Source: Ostrinia nubilalis
Taxonomy: Eukaryota > Arthropoda > Insecta > Lepidoptera > Crambidae
NCBI RefSeq assembly: GCF_963855985.1
Contig: NC_087100.1
Span: forward strand, 1,833,001-1,897,000
Direction: 5' to 3'
DNA: 64,000 nt
Translations under genes and position numbers: made by a program
Shown: positions 1 to 10,503 of the stretch, one piece after another
How positions within the stretch are numbered: position 1 is the first letter of the stretch
Layout: the number at the start of each line of letters is the position of its first letter
Notes under the pieces: model-generated
Databases searched by the model: none
What the model was told of the DNA's origin: nothing
What the model saw: only the letters and a program-made list of their open reading frames with translations

Positions 1-433
1 GAGCGTCCATGTAAACCAACCGTAACACCTCATCACACACACTATGACACTTTACCATACACTACACACTTGCAATACACTGACCATGCTATAATGCTTG
101 TTTAATTTACTTTAATCTAATTTAGTCTAATTTAATTTATAATATTTATTTTCACATTTATAAAGTTTATGTAAATACATAATTATTATTTGATTAGTGA
201 CTCGGAATTTCACACCCAGTTCACATGTAATATGCTTACTTAGTTTTGAATTGTTTTAGTGTTCACCTACCTACCCACGTTAACTTATTTAAAAATGTTT
301 TAGTAATAGAATGTGTTTCTTTAATTGGCTTATGTTCAAGTTGTATCTTCCTGCACATTTATGTACAATTTAATGCTGTTGAAACATTGTTAAACAAATA
401 AAATAAAATAAAATAAAATAAAATAAAATAAAT
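1..433 (+). repeat. Probable LINE 3' untranslated tail ending in an AAATA microsatellite
   Basis: An AT-rich stretch without a long reading frame ends in about seven AAATA pentamers (roughly 395-433). Similar ends, a short T/C-rich stretch followed by AAATA or AAAT repeats, occur near 13070-13097 and 61178-61208. Together these suggest the 3' end of a non-LTR retrotransposon family. The class is inferred from the tail only; no coding part is visible because the window begins inside it. Confidence 0.4.
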
Positions 434-455
434 ACATTGTTCAGTGACATTGTTT

Positions 456-541
456 CATCATCATCATCATCTTCATCTTCATTTCAACCACACGACATCC
501 ACTGCTGAACATAGGCCTCCCCCAATGACATCGCCCGGTTC
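456..541 (-). mobile_element. RTE-type LINE 3' end fragment
   Basis: On the minus strand this reads as the last codons of an RTE reverse transcriptase (the tail ...VQQWTS) and the catcatcat (atgatgatg) terminal repeat. The same end occurs complete in the RTE copy at 46796-48858. It is a 5'-truncated fragment. Confidence 0.7.
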
Positions 542-1019
542 AACATTGTTTAGTTCTGATTAACAGGTAAAATAGGATATTGAAAGATTGTTCATTGCTT
601 CCGCATGCCACCATCAATCCACAAACTTATCTTGTACTTCATAATCATCATCGACGAGTACGAATTTAACTATTTCGAAATGTTTAATTCAAAGGTAACA
701 TAATGAATAGAAAAATGTTTCGTTAGATAAAGTAGAGCTTCGACCAAATGTCCAAGCGAGTTATTACCTACAAAGTGTATAACGACCTTAAACTGCATTC
801 CCTTATCGGACCTTTCTATAATGCACATTGACCTGGCATTGCATTGCATGACATAATTATGAGTCAGGCCACTTCAACTCTTCACGGGCTTGTATTAATT
901 AAATATGAGTGTTGGTTGAAGGACTTAAATTATGAAGAGGTATGTGGTTTACATCAAAAATGTCGATAAATGCAATTGTAGGTCTAGGACCTAACTAGAG
1001 TTAATGCCTGAGGTATGAG

Positions 1020-1388
1020 CGTTTGTTAGTCGTATACCTCGAAATCAAAAAATCCTTGTAGCTTTTCACCTATTCGCATTTCGCCGCGATATCAAAATTT
1101 CTGAATAGATTATTATTCTTGTAGTATAATTTTTGATCGCTAATTACAATTGTCTAAAAAATTCATAGTAGATTTACTTTCCTGCCTGTCTTCACTGTAA
1201 ATAGGCTATTGATAATACATGCTACATCAAAATTTGCTACTGTTGTAAAAATCTGTTAAAAATATATGCTAGTAACAAAATATACTACCGATATTACACG
1301 CTACAACAAAAAACGCTATCACGGTGAAAAGCGAATAGGTGAAAAGCTACAAGGATTTTTTGATTTCGAGGTATACGACTAACAAACG
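1020..1388. mobile_element. hAT-like MITE, 369 bp, 8-bp TSD
   Basis: The ends are inverted repeats of about 60 bp: the left end begins CGTTTGTTAGTCGTATACCT and the right end is its reverse complement. An 8-bp direct repeat GGTATGAG flanks it at 1012-1019 and 1389-1396. No transposase is encoded. The 8-bp target duplication fits the hAT superfamily; that placement is inference. Confidence 0.75.
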
Positions 1389-1396
1389 GGTATGAG

Positions 1397-2528
1397 AGGG
1401 GTGCGGAAGGGTGTTTTTTGGACGACAAACGTCAGCGAGACTTCAATGTGCTTAGAATTTGCATGCTCTGTCACGACATAAATTACGAGTATGTCAATGT
1501 CACTCCTCCCGAAACGATTGCCTGCCTAGATTTGTATTTTGAAAATTCAAATTCTTTTTTTTTATGTGCGCCCTTTTCAGGGCATTTATTCAAGTCCCAT
1601 GGAGTTCCCTACCACGTACAAAATCTCATAAATTATATTTCATTGTTGAGTAATAACTCTACGTTCTTTTTTTCCAATGCCAAACAAACCCCTCGTTACA
1701 AATGATACAACATTTACCTCTTTTAACTACCTTCCTTAATACTCCCCAAAAATATTTATTCGCTCATAATCGGTTCTATCAGTTATCCCGAAATACCGTA
1801 CAATGGATTTACCTCCGTTTGAAGTTAGGTTTAACTTTATACGCAAACATCAAAGTGACAAAGATATACGTTTAATTCTTGGGAAAATATACCATTTGCT
1901 TCTCTAATTCCATTAATCTGCTATATTTTTATTTACAAGCATAGAGAGGTATTAGTTCTGTCCTGAAAGGTAAATGATCAGGTTATTGAACAACCACCCA
2001 AAAAACGTAACATACAATACTTGATAGATAATGTTTAAAGATTCTTATTTTATAGATTTCGATTAGAAGCTTTTTTAGAAGAAAAGCTTTTTCTTTGGTA
2101 TGTTACTAAAATTTCACAAGGATTTTTTGTAACATTTATTAAAATAATCAACGATACGAGAAGTAGGTATTTTTCTCACAAATCCTTAGTAGTCCAGTCA
2201 ATGAATGCTTTAACAACGGTGTAGAGAGAAATCCGTGGAACACAATTTTTGACCTCGGGACTTTATTTAGACTAGTTAGGAGGTGAACATAGCAAAAGTC
2301 CCCGCCCTTAGCCCTTTAACCGGCGGGGAGAGGGGGGTTTAAAGGTACCACTTTTCGGTTTTTCGCTTAATCCTCGGAAACTATGCGTCCTAGTCTCATG
2401 ACTACTATGAACCAAAATAAGCTTATTCAATTTGCTACAGGTGAGATAGTCAAGTTTTTCTATATCTTGTATAGTTTTCGCGGCATCTGCTCTAGAAGGT
2501 CTGTAATATTGGAAATTACGGAAATTGG
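1397..2528. other. AT-rich intergenic stretch, no gene recognised
   Basis: A 95-codon open frame at 1418-1705 starts at TTG, resembles nothing I know, and is not supported by splice sites. I see no other feature. Confidence 0.5.
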
Positions 2529-2650
2529 AAGGCTGGGTAACACCATCTTACTTTAACTATAAGAAACGTCAAAAATCTGTCAAAATCCATACGAAAAGCA
2601 ACGGTTATCGTTATATTTACGGATAAAGTTATGTGGTGCAACTCAGCCTT
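2529..2650. mobile_element. MITE family A, copy 1
   Basis: Inverted ends AAGGCTGGGTAACACCATCT and, reading the other strand from the right, AAGGCTGAGTTGCACCACAT. A second copy lies at 5778-5904. It is short and non-coding. Confidence 0.6.
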
Positions 2651-2921
2651 AGAGTCGGGAAGAAATCTTTTGTGCGATAAATGAAAAAAATAATCAGAGC
2701 ATGAAAGGGAAAATATCTTTTTGTACATCCTCAAACAATAATGTAATGTGAAATGACGTTGAGGTTATTGCATTAAAATCGTATTATATGCGGCTGTGGT
2801 GGCTTGGGCAAATCTCAAATAAACTTTCGCCGGGAAGATATTGTGACCCACATGCGAGACATAAATCAACGTAGTATCTTCATAACGCTAGTGTCGTAGG
2901 TATTAAACATACCATTTAAAA

Positions 2922-3098
2922 TCCATACTAATATTTTAAAGAGGTAAAATTTGTGTGTTTGTATATTTGTTAAATTGTAAGGGGTAATCTCGGGATCTAC
3001 TGAACCGATTTTAAAAATTCTTTCACCAATAGAAACAACATTATCATATAAAAAAACCGAAAAATTCCACGCGGGCGAAGCTGCGGGCGGAAAGCTAG
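2922..3098 (+). mobile_element. Helitron-like non-autonomous element
   Basis: The element begins TCCATACTAATATT and ends GCGGGCGGAAAGCTAG followed by T. It carries the recurrent lepidopteran core (an actgaaccgattt motif, then ccacgcgggcgaagc). A TC start, a CTAG end and insertion between A and T are Helitron hallmarks. There is no coding capacity. Confidence 0.6.
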
Positions 3099-3758
3099 TT
3101 ACACAACTAGCTCTTTATACACATAAAGAAAGAAGCTTCAGTAATTATGATGGTAGGATTAACATCTTTATGAATTAACGAATACGTCTTGCTCTACCTA
3201 CTAACAGCATCCTTATTTTCGTTACAGTACGCGGCTTTGCTTTTTTATGTCTATTCATAATAACTTAACCCTTATTTGTAGTTAATAATAATATGTAGAA
3301 TATTATGTACCTGGGAATATATGTAGTTCCTATCATATTTTGAACTTTATTCCCTTCTCTTAAGGTCAAAAACAACGAAGGACTTGTTACGCCCGTTAAG
3401 GGCTTCCGTGACATCAAAGAAAATGACTCTAAATTGCTTGGTAGTTGGTTTGGTTTGGTTTAACATGAATCAAAGTAGAGAGTCCCAATTATATTGTAAA
3501 GCCAATCTCTGTTATCGGTTTCGTTACAAGTATGTAGATAATCATCCAGTCCTCAACTTAGCAAGCCGTAGGTAACTAAAAGTTGAGTAAATATTCGTAG
3601 TACAACAACCGGAAGACCAGCTTCTTGACATGCCCTCACGAGCATGTCAGGATAAATGCTGAGCTCGGGAGCCTATTGACACAGTGGCCCACTATTTTTT
3701 ATATATTCGTTTTGTGTTGTTATTGTTTATATTTGTGCTTACTGTGCTCAATAAATTC

Positions 3759-3782
3759 GATTTCTTTCTTTCTTTCTTTCTA
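3759..3782. repeat. TTTC microsatellite
   Basis: About six TTTC units directly follow an AATAAA-like sequence (caataaattcg). This suggests the tail of a retrotransposon or retrocopy upstream (about 3600-3758), but no coding part is recognisable. Confidence 0.6.
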
Positions 3783-3837
3783 GTTGGCTCACGTAAATGT
3801 GTTAATTGGCACCAGGGTACTCAATAGAATCAAAAAC

Positions 3838-4499
3838 CAGACAAAAAGATGGAACATTTGAAAGCTATGACAATCTTCGATCTTGAACTTGAAACCATAG
3901 GATTGAAGGCACCAAATGCGCCCTTCAAATCGCGCCATGAAAACGACCTTTCACAATGTCCAGCGATGTCAGGATCCACTTCCCCGTCTAAACGCGACTC
4001 GAGTTACCAAAACGATGTAATAATTGAAAGCTATGCAATCTTTGAACTTGAACCTGAAACTATATAATCGAAGGCATCCAAGTACGCCCTTCAAAACTTG
4101 AAATAAAAACAACCTTTCACAATGTCCAGCGTTGTAGGTGTCACTTCCCCGTCTAAACGCGACTCGAGACCAAAAAGATGGAATATTGAAAGCTATGCAA
4201 TCTTCGATCTTGAACTTGAAACCATAGGATTGATGGAACCAAATGCGCCCTTCAAACTCGCCATGAGAACGACCTTTCACAATGTCCAGCGATGTAGGTG
4301 TCACTTCCCCGTCTAAACGCGACTCGAGACCAAAAAGATGGAATATTGAAAGCTATGCAACCTTCGATCTTGAACTTGAAACCATAAGATTGAAGGCACC
4401 AAATGCGCCCTTCAAACTCGCCATGAAAACGACCTTTCACAATGTCCAGCGATGTAGGTGTCACTTCCCCGTCTAAACGCGGCTCGAGTTACCAGAATA
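3838..4499. repeat. 160-bp minisatellite, about four units
   Basis: Units share motifs such as ttcgatcttgaacttgaaac and ccccgtctaaacgcg. The clearest two are exactly 160 bp apart (the junction gactcgagaccaaaaag at 4161 and again at 4321). The second unit is the most diverged. Short open frames run through each unit on both strands, as expected when a repeat unit happens to lack stops. Confidence 0.85.
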
Positions 4500-4857
4500 G
4501 CCAAGTTCAAGCGGAGACACTTGGCCGCCAGCCAGCGACATGGTAATGCACCGCAACGCTTACTAATGTTTTTATAAGCCGATAAATGAAAGGGATTTAG
4601 GGGGACTTCAATGAAAATGGAGCAGTAAGAAAAGGAAAAGAAAGTGAGAGGGATGGGGGACCTCAATAGTAAGAAAATCATCTTGGATAAAGTTAAAAAT
4701 TCCAAGAGCATTCAGGAGCGTTTATCTGCAACATCATCCGTTCAGAAGATCACCTCGACCACATAACATAGTGTCGTAGCATAAAAAATAATAAACTGAG
4801 ACCTGTTCCGGCAGCTAAACGAAAGCAAAAGGGGACTATGCTGTGCATTGGAGGGAA

Positions 4858-5035
4858 GTCGAACTCCTTCTATATTCTTCTGATTAATTTCGTTGCGGGT
4901 CCAATGCCAGTTTAAGTTTCCTCAGGACAAACTTGACCTTCACTGGTTGGATATTTTATTGGCGGTCAAGCTGTAGATTCTGGCTACACAGGAGTTGCAG
5001 TGGTGGGAACGAGAGGTGGGAATAGTCCCGTAAGA
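4858..5035 (+). repeat. Unclassified dispersed repeat, copy 1
   Basis: About 170 bp including ttattggcggtcaagc and ggctacacaggag. It recurs at 62785-62965 (same strand) and 20536-20705 (opposite strand). No terminal repeats or reading frame define its class. Confidence 0.7.
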
Positions 5036-5310
5036 GGTGACTACTATACTATGACTGAGGTAGCCCTAGCGCTTATCTCTAAACTGTCGTTTCACGTGTC
5101 TAACTCTACAGATTGTTAAAAAGTGATAATATAGGAAGTTTTACAGGCAAGCTAATTAACTGTACGTCCTAAATGAATAAGATATGACCATCTAAGAACC
5201 ACCTTTTCTTCTATCTTCCAATTTGAAGATAAGTAACAGACGGTATCCATTAGATTTACGACTCCAGTTCAAGCTCGGGTCAGAAAAGAGCTTCATATAT
5301 CTCCTCATTA

Positions 5311-5386
5311 CCATCATCATTTCAGCCATAGGACATAGGCCTCCCCCAATGATTTCCACTATGGCCGGTTGATGGCGGCCTGCATC
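5311..5386 (-). mobile_element. RTE-type LINE 3' end fragment
   Basis: Contains catcatcatttcagccata and ggcctcccccaatga, the reverse complement of the RTE 3' end, truncated and with a small internal deletion. Confidence 0.65.
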
Positions 5387-5777
5387 TTTCTTTCTATATT
5401 TTCTCTATTAATTCTTTGCATAAGTTTAATTACCAACTGGACAATGGACTCGACCTACTGTATATTTACACGTATACTGTAACATAATGACTCTACGCGC
5501 GTGAACTTGATCGTTGACCTACATGCTGATGGAAATGATGCGATGAAATGAGGACTTTGGCACTATATTCTGGTATTTTAAAAGTTTTCCCGGCTTGAGG
5601 ATTGTCATTGTCATTATAATGAGTATTTTGGTAATGAGGTCAAGAGTGTGTAGGATAATTAGCTAGCTTTTAAAACATATTTTTAACTCTGTGCAATACA
5701 TTGATGCATCGATGATAGTCATATCTACCTTTTTATTAGTTTTGTTGACAATTATTAAAATGCTGATTAAAAAGGCT

Positions 5778-5904
5778 AGGCTGAGTTGCACCACCTTATT
5801 TTAACCGTAACAATAACGATAACCGGTGTATTTGTTTTTTGTATGGAATTTCACAGATTGTTGACGTTTGATAAAGTCAAAGTAAGATGGTGCAACCCAG
5901 TCCT
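5778..5904. mobile_element. MITE family A, copy 2
   Basis: Inverted ends AGGCTGAGTTGCACCACC and, from the right on the other strand, AGGACTGGGTTGCACCATCT. Related to 2529-2650. Confidence 0.6.
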
Positions 5905-6421
5905 ACTGTTTTACGAGTATGACAAAGTTGAATATCAAACAAAGTGTTACACCAATACCAAGTTACTAACTCGTTAAAACCTTTGCACGTAAAATTAATC
6001 GTCGCACGCCTCGACCGCGAGTTTGTGAACTCGCTTACGTCACCCGAAGTTTAACTACCCTGCTGTATGCATACTCTATGACCTATGTAATATTACTGGA
6101 CACAGCGCTGCAGGCGCCAGTTTAAACAGAATACACAGAGGTGTTAAAATAATGTAGGTAGGTGAAAGTTCTGGACGATTTTCGGGAAGTTGAATAACGA
6201 GGATTTTAGACGAACTTCGGGTTTCACTGTTTATTTTGTGAATTTGTGTATTTGTTAACAACTTTTTTGTGAATTTCGAAAAGCAGAATAGAGGCTAGAA
6301 GGGAAAGTTCCTAACAGAATAAACTTCTGCAGTGTATTTTTACATATATCCTTTGATACTATGTAGTGGCTCTACTAGTTAGAGCATCTATACATAGAGT
6401 GCCTGACTTTTGTATTAATGA
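5905..6421. other. No gene recognised
   Basis: Low-complexity intergenic sequence. A 61-codon minus-strand frame at 6076-6261 has no family resemblance or splice context. Confidence 0.5.
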
Positions 6422-6605
6422 CTAGCTTTCCGCCCGCGGCTTCGCTTGCGTGGAATTTCGTTTGTTAAAATTTCCTGAATTTCTTTGCTATAAACCTCAC
6501 GGAGCCCGAGACCTTTCCAACGAATGCAAAACCATGGAAATCGGTTCGTGCGTTCTGGAGTTATAGCGTCAGGAAGGAAAACCCGACTTATTTTTATATA
6601 GTAGA
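6422..6605 (-). mobile_element. Helitron-like non-autonomous element, TCTACTATA subfamily
   Basis: On the minus strand it begins TCTACTATATAAAAATAAGT and ends GCGGGCGGAAAGCTAG before T. It has the same length (184 bp) and layout as the copy at 17370-17553 in a PRP16 intron. Confidence 0.7.
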
Positions 6606-7940
6606 TGATAATAGATTGGAATTTTTATATTATCTTTTCCTGAATCCTTATTCTTCTTCATTTTGAAGGAAAAAAAACATATTCTACTAGTAGGTACGAG
6701 TATGTAACAGAAAACAATATTTTTGAAACTTCCCAATAATTAAATTCGCAAAAGAAATCATGAACAAAACCTCCGAGCTCTTCATTCTTAATAATATGTC
6801 CAGCAATTATGTGCCAGGAAACGGTATGACAGCACAATTTTAAAGGAAAAAAAATCGTCGCGTTCACAAGGAAAATTGCGCTCGTTAGTTTGTTTAGCAC
6901 TCATTGAACGACGACAGCTAAATTAGACTACACATTTATGAAAATAGATTCTATTACCACTAAATAAGATCCTACAGTGTTTAGATTGATGTGCTGTCGT
7001 CTGTACACATCATGACTCACATTGGACACACTTGTCAAGATTTTGTTTTGGCTATTTCACTTAACCGGAGTCAATGTGTTGAGCATCGAGGTAATCGATT
7101 TTGTACTACTCTGGACATGCTTCCAAACAATGTGAATTGCAATATGAATTGCCATTGCCGCTCAGCAACAAAGTTGAATTTTAAATTTTCATGGCCGCAG
7201 CATATGAGCCTAAAGCAAAATGTTCTTTTTTGTCTGCTTGTTTGTTTGGGCTTCAGTTGCAAAGCTAACTATCTCATTAAATTATAGAGATTGTAACAGA
7301 ATACTTAGTTAGGATTTTACTACCATTCAATACAGTATTTAAGAATAATATCTGTAACAAATCAAATCTACTTAAGCGAAATCACGAGCAGGTGCTAGTT
7401 AATCATTTCATGTAACATTTTAACAGGGTTTACATAGCTAAAAATAATACTCGTATTTTTAAGGTACTTAAATAAATCAGATTTGTTTCGTTAGCAGTTT
7501 TTTATCAACTATGAAGCCATTACCAGCATCAACACTTTAATTGATTTTTCTCCAAACTACATTACACCTAAAATGTACATCCATCAGAGAGAAACTGTAA
7601 TCGAGTTATAGAAATAAGAGCTAACAGCATTACCAGGTAAATCAACAGGCCTTTGAAGTTTTACGTTTATTTACACGTAAAATATTCCCAGAAACGGCTT
7701 GGGTCACTATTTTAGTTTGTTCTACGCTTAGAGTTTTATTTAGGAAAATAATTTACCTACCACATTGAAATGTTTAGATCAAAGTAAATCTAAGTGAAAC
7801 CATAACATTGGCTTAGAAAAGGCCGTATTGCCTGTCATGTTGGGGCTAGTTACATAGGAGTTCATGTAGTGTGGTTTCGGCAAAGTAGAATAAATTCACC
7901 CCCACGAAGGGTAGACCTTCGTAAGACGCCACTAAGACCC
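6606..7940. other. No gene recognised
   Basis: AT-rich. Short overlapping frames on both strands at 6990-7290 give a Cys-containing peptide with no recognisable domain, and no splice sites frame it. I regard it as non-coding. Confidence 0.45.
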
Positions 7941-8024
7941 GATTTCCACCAAAGCGGAAAGGAGTGTGTGTTTGAATAAATCAATCAGATTTCTGAAACG
8001 AAGCGGAAAAGTGTTGTGGAAATC
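7941..8024. mobile_element. Short inverted-repeat element (possible MITE remnant)
   Basis: GATTTCCACCAAAGCGGAAA at the left is answered by AAGCGG...TTGTGGAAATC at the right, giving imperfect inverted ends about 84 bp apart. About 100 bp further on, gcgggcggccgctag at 8138-8152 looks like a detached Helitron-like 3' end. Confidence 0.35.
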
Positions 8025-8507
8025 CTTATCATTAATCACAAAATCTCAGAAACACCTACAAACATTTTGGCAGGTCCTTATAGGGTGTAGACATCCACTA
8101 GGAATGGAGTTTACGAAATTAAAATCGTACGAATTCGCGGGCGGCCGCTAGTAAACTTTATGCGAACACCAAGCCTCTCCATCCCGTTTGGCCAACGTGG
8201 GGAGTGTAGGCTTATCTATGGCTCTATGTGCTATGTACATAAATTAATCAAACATCAAAGGGAGCAACACTTTGCCCGGTAATTTATTCATCGACAATTT
8301 TCTGCCGTATCGCTCCGAATGTAGGTAAAACTCAACCAACCGTCAGTGGACCTGTGGGGAATTTGCACGCCATTCATGGGCCAGACATAGAGATTATTAG
8401 GTATGTACCTACTTACTACCTGTACTATTTGGCGACATAAATATTTTACGAATAAATGGTTTGATTTGAATATTTTTAAATTAACTTAAAAAAATCGAAC
8501 TGCCTAA

Positions 8508-8575
8508 GGTGGAAATCCAACCTACGACCTTTTGCTTGCCGGGCGACTGATCTTCCATCTGAGCTAGGTACTTAG
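8508..8575 (-). mobile_element. tRNA-derived SINE head
   Basis: On the minus strand an A-box-like TAGCTCAGATGG lies about 40 bases before a B-box-like GGTTGGATTTCC, the internal RNA polymerase III promoter layout of a tRNA-derived SINE. It cannot be a functional tRNA because the stems do not pair. Confidence 0.45.
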
Positions 8576-8644
8576 ACACTGGATGAACCCGTCGAAATTT
8601 TTAAGTGTAATAGTTACGATGTTACGACCGCTGTGACATCATTA

Positions 8645-8757
8645 AAGTAGCAGGAAGGCGCTGGATGCAGGCCACTACCAACCGAGCAACATGGAAAGCA
8701 TTGGGGGGGCCTATGTTCAGCAGTGGACGTCTATGGCTGAGATAATGATGATGAAGA
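8645..8757 (+). mobile_element. RTE-type LINE 3' end fragment
   Basis: Reads in pieces as the RTE C-terminus (...AGRRWMQATTNRATWKA..., ...VQQWTS) followed by atgatgatgaag. Small deletions break the frame. Confidence 0.7.
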
Positions 8758-9337
8758 TGATAACGCTGTTACGGCCAGCGTTTGTTTGATTTGATTTGAG
8801 TAGAATTTAGTGTTCTTTTACGATATCAATTCGGTAACTATTTTACGCTTGTCAAAGTAACTGACAGTAGGTACTCGTACCCTGAAGCAATTCGAAGTAT
8901 CTGTCACAAACATTTAATGGGGGGCTATTTTCAACCTCAATAAAAAATGGTTACAACAATTATAATTATGTAGATCCAATCATGTGATCGATTTAAAGAC
9001 TTAAGAATATTAAATTACCCTTGATACTTTATGCTAATTCTTTCGATTGTCAAGTAATTATTGAATGTTGATCTGAATACTAAATGTGTATTGTAGTGAT
9101 TAAATTATTCACTGCTAGTAAGTACTTGCATGTTGTTGTAACTTTTTCAGTAACAGTTTACAAAAGTTTATGAAATTCAGGCGCTAGATAATCCTTAAAG
9201 ACTGTCTAAATTTTCATTTGCGATAATTTTGAATATTATTTTAATGTACTTATCAGATATCCGATCCGCTGGTGGAATAACACGCAACTGGACCAAAGGT
9301 TGACTGAAAGAGAAAGCCGAGCGCATTAAATAAATTA

Positions 9338-9564
9338 TCTATACTAATATTATAAATGCGAAAGTAACTCTGTCTGTCTGTCTGTCACTCTTTCACGCCA
9401 AAACCACTGAACCGATTTTGATAAAAATTTGGCATAGAGATAGGAGTCCCAGGAAAGGACATAGGATAGTTTTTATCCCGGTTTTTAGAACAGAAACGCG
9501 CGTGATAAAGTTTTCCTGTGAAAGACAAAATTCCACGCGGGCGAAGCCGCGGGCGGAAAGCTAG
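9338..9564 (+). mobile_element. Helitron-like non-autonomous element
   Basis: Begins TCTATACTAATATTATAAAT after A and ends GGGCGGAAAGCTAG before T (227 bp). It contains a tctg tetramer run and the ccgattttgataaaaattt core. A near copy is at 37829-38025. Confidence 0.75.
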
Positions 9565-9674
9565 TTATCAATAAAGGCTCTACCAGCATTTGAACAAAAT
9601 TGAAAAATTGAGTTTGGTAGAGTTAGAGTTCCGTAACGATTGTTTATTTATTTCATCGATTTTGGTGCAAGTTC

Positions 9675-9795
9675 GTAGCCGACTGCACGCAGCGACACGT
9701 CACTTTCTATGTACATATTTATGAAATACGAATGGTATTTCATAGAAATACATAGAAACCAGTAGTGTCGCTGCGACGCGTCGTCTGCTGCTGCC
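9675..9795. repeat. Fold-back (MITE-like) repeat
   Basis: GCAGCGACAC and TTTCTATGTA on the left are mirrored on the right, around a centre tgaaatacgaatggtatttca. The imperfect arms are about 50 bases each. Confidence 0.6.
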
Positions 9796-10323
9796 TCATG
9801 TTGTCCGCTTCCAATTTGTACCTGTACATTTACAGGTGTAACTACCATGTTCTTGCCAATTAACCACATAACACACGCTATAATATTAGTTACAAACAAC
9901 CTCTAAACCTGTTGTACGGAGTTAATTCCTACAACCACCAACCTACTCGTAAGATAATCAGCTATCTGTATCCTTTATAGGAAAACCATGAGTTCCAAAG
10001 ATCGACTACTGTTTCAAATCATTATCTTTGGATTAGCCTAATCTAATCTACTTTACGGCGGTATTTAATCCGCATTAAAAGGTAAATTACAGGAGATTAA
10101 TTAGTCCAGATTAGCGTTGGGATTGGGAGTAGGTACAAGAAGCGACACGTGATGAATTTTGTAAGCAGGATGATATTATGAAAAAATTAAATCGTGTTGC
10201 ATAAAATGATAAAATGCTAATTAAAAATCATTAGTGGTCCTACATAATCAAATTATATTTTATTATTAGCAGGCTATTGCTATAAACCGATCTCTTCCAG
10301 ACAATTTAAAGGACAGTTGTTAT

Positions 10324-10503
10324 TTCATTCGTTCGTTTCAGCCAAATGACGTCCACTGCTGGACAAAGGCCTCCCCCAAGGTTTTCCACAATGAACGGTC
10401 CTGCGCTGCCCGCATCCAGGCTCTTACCAGATCGTCAGTCCACCTAGTAGGAGCCACGTTACGTCTTCCAGCCCGTGGTCGCCACTCGAGAACTTTTTTG
10501 CCC
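10324..10503 (-). mobile_element. RTE-type LINE 3' end fragment
   Basis: The minus strand encodes the RTE C-terminal block (VLEWRPR..., then ...TRWTDDLV...), ending with the reverse complement of gtccactgctggaca. It is 5' truncated. Confidence 0.75.

Noticed and set aside
3838..4499. A CRISPR-like array
   Set aside because: Units are contiguous 160-bp tandem repeats without spacers, in a eukaryotic genome.
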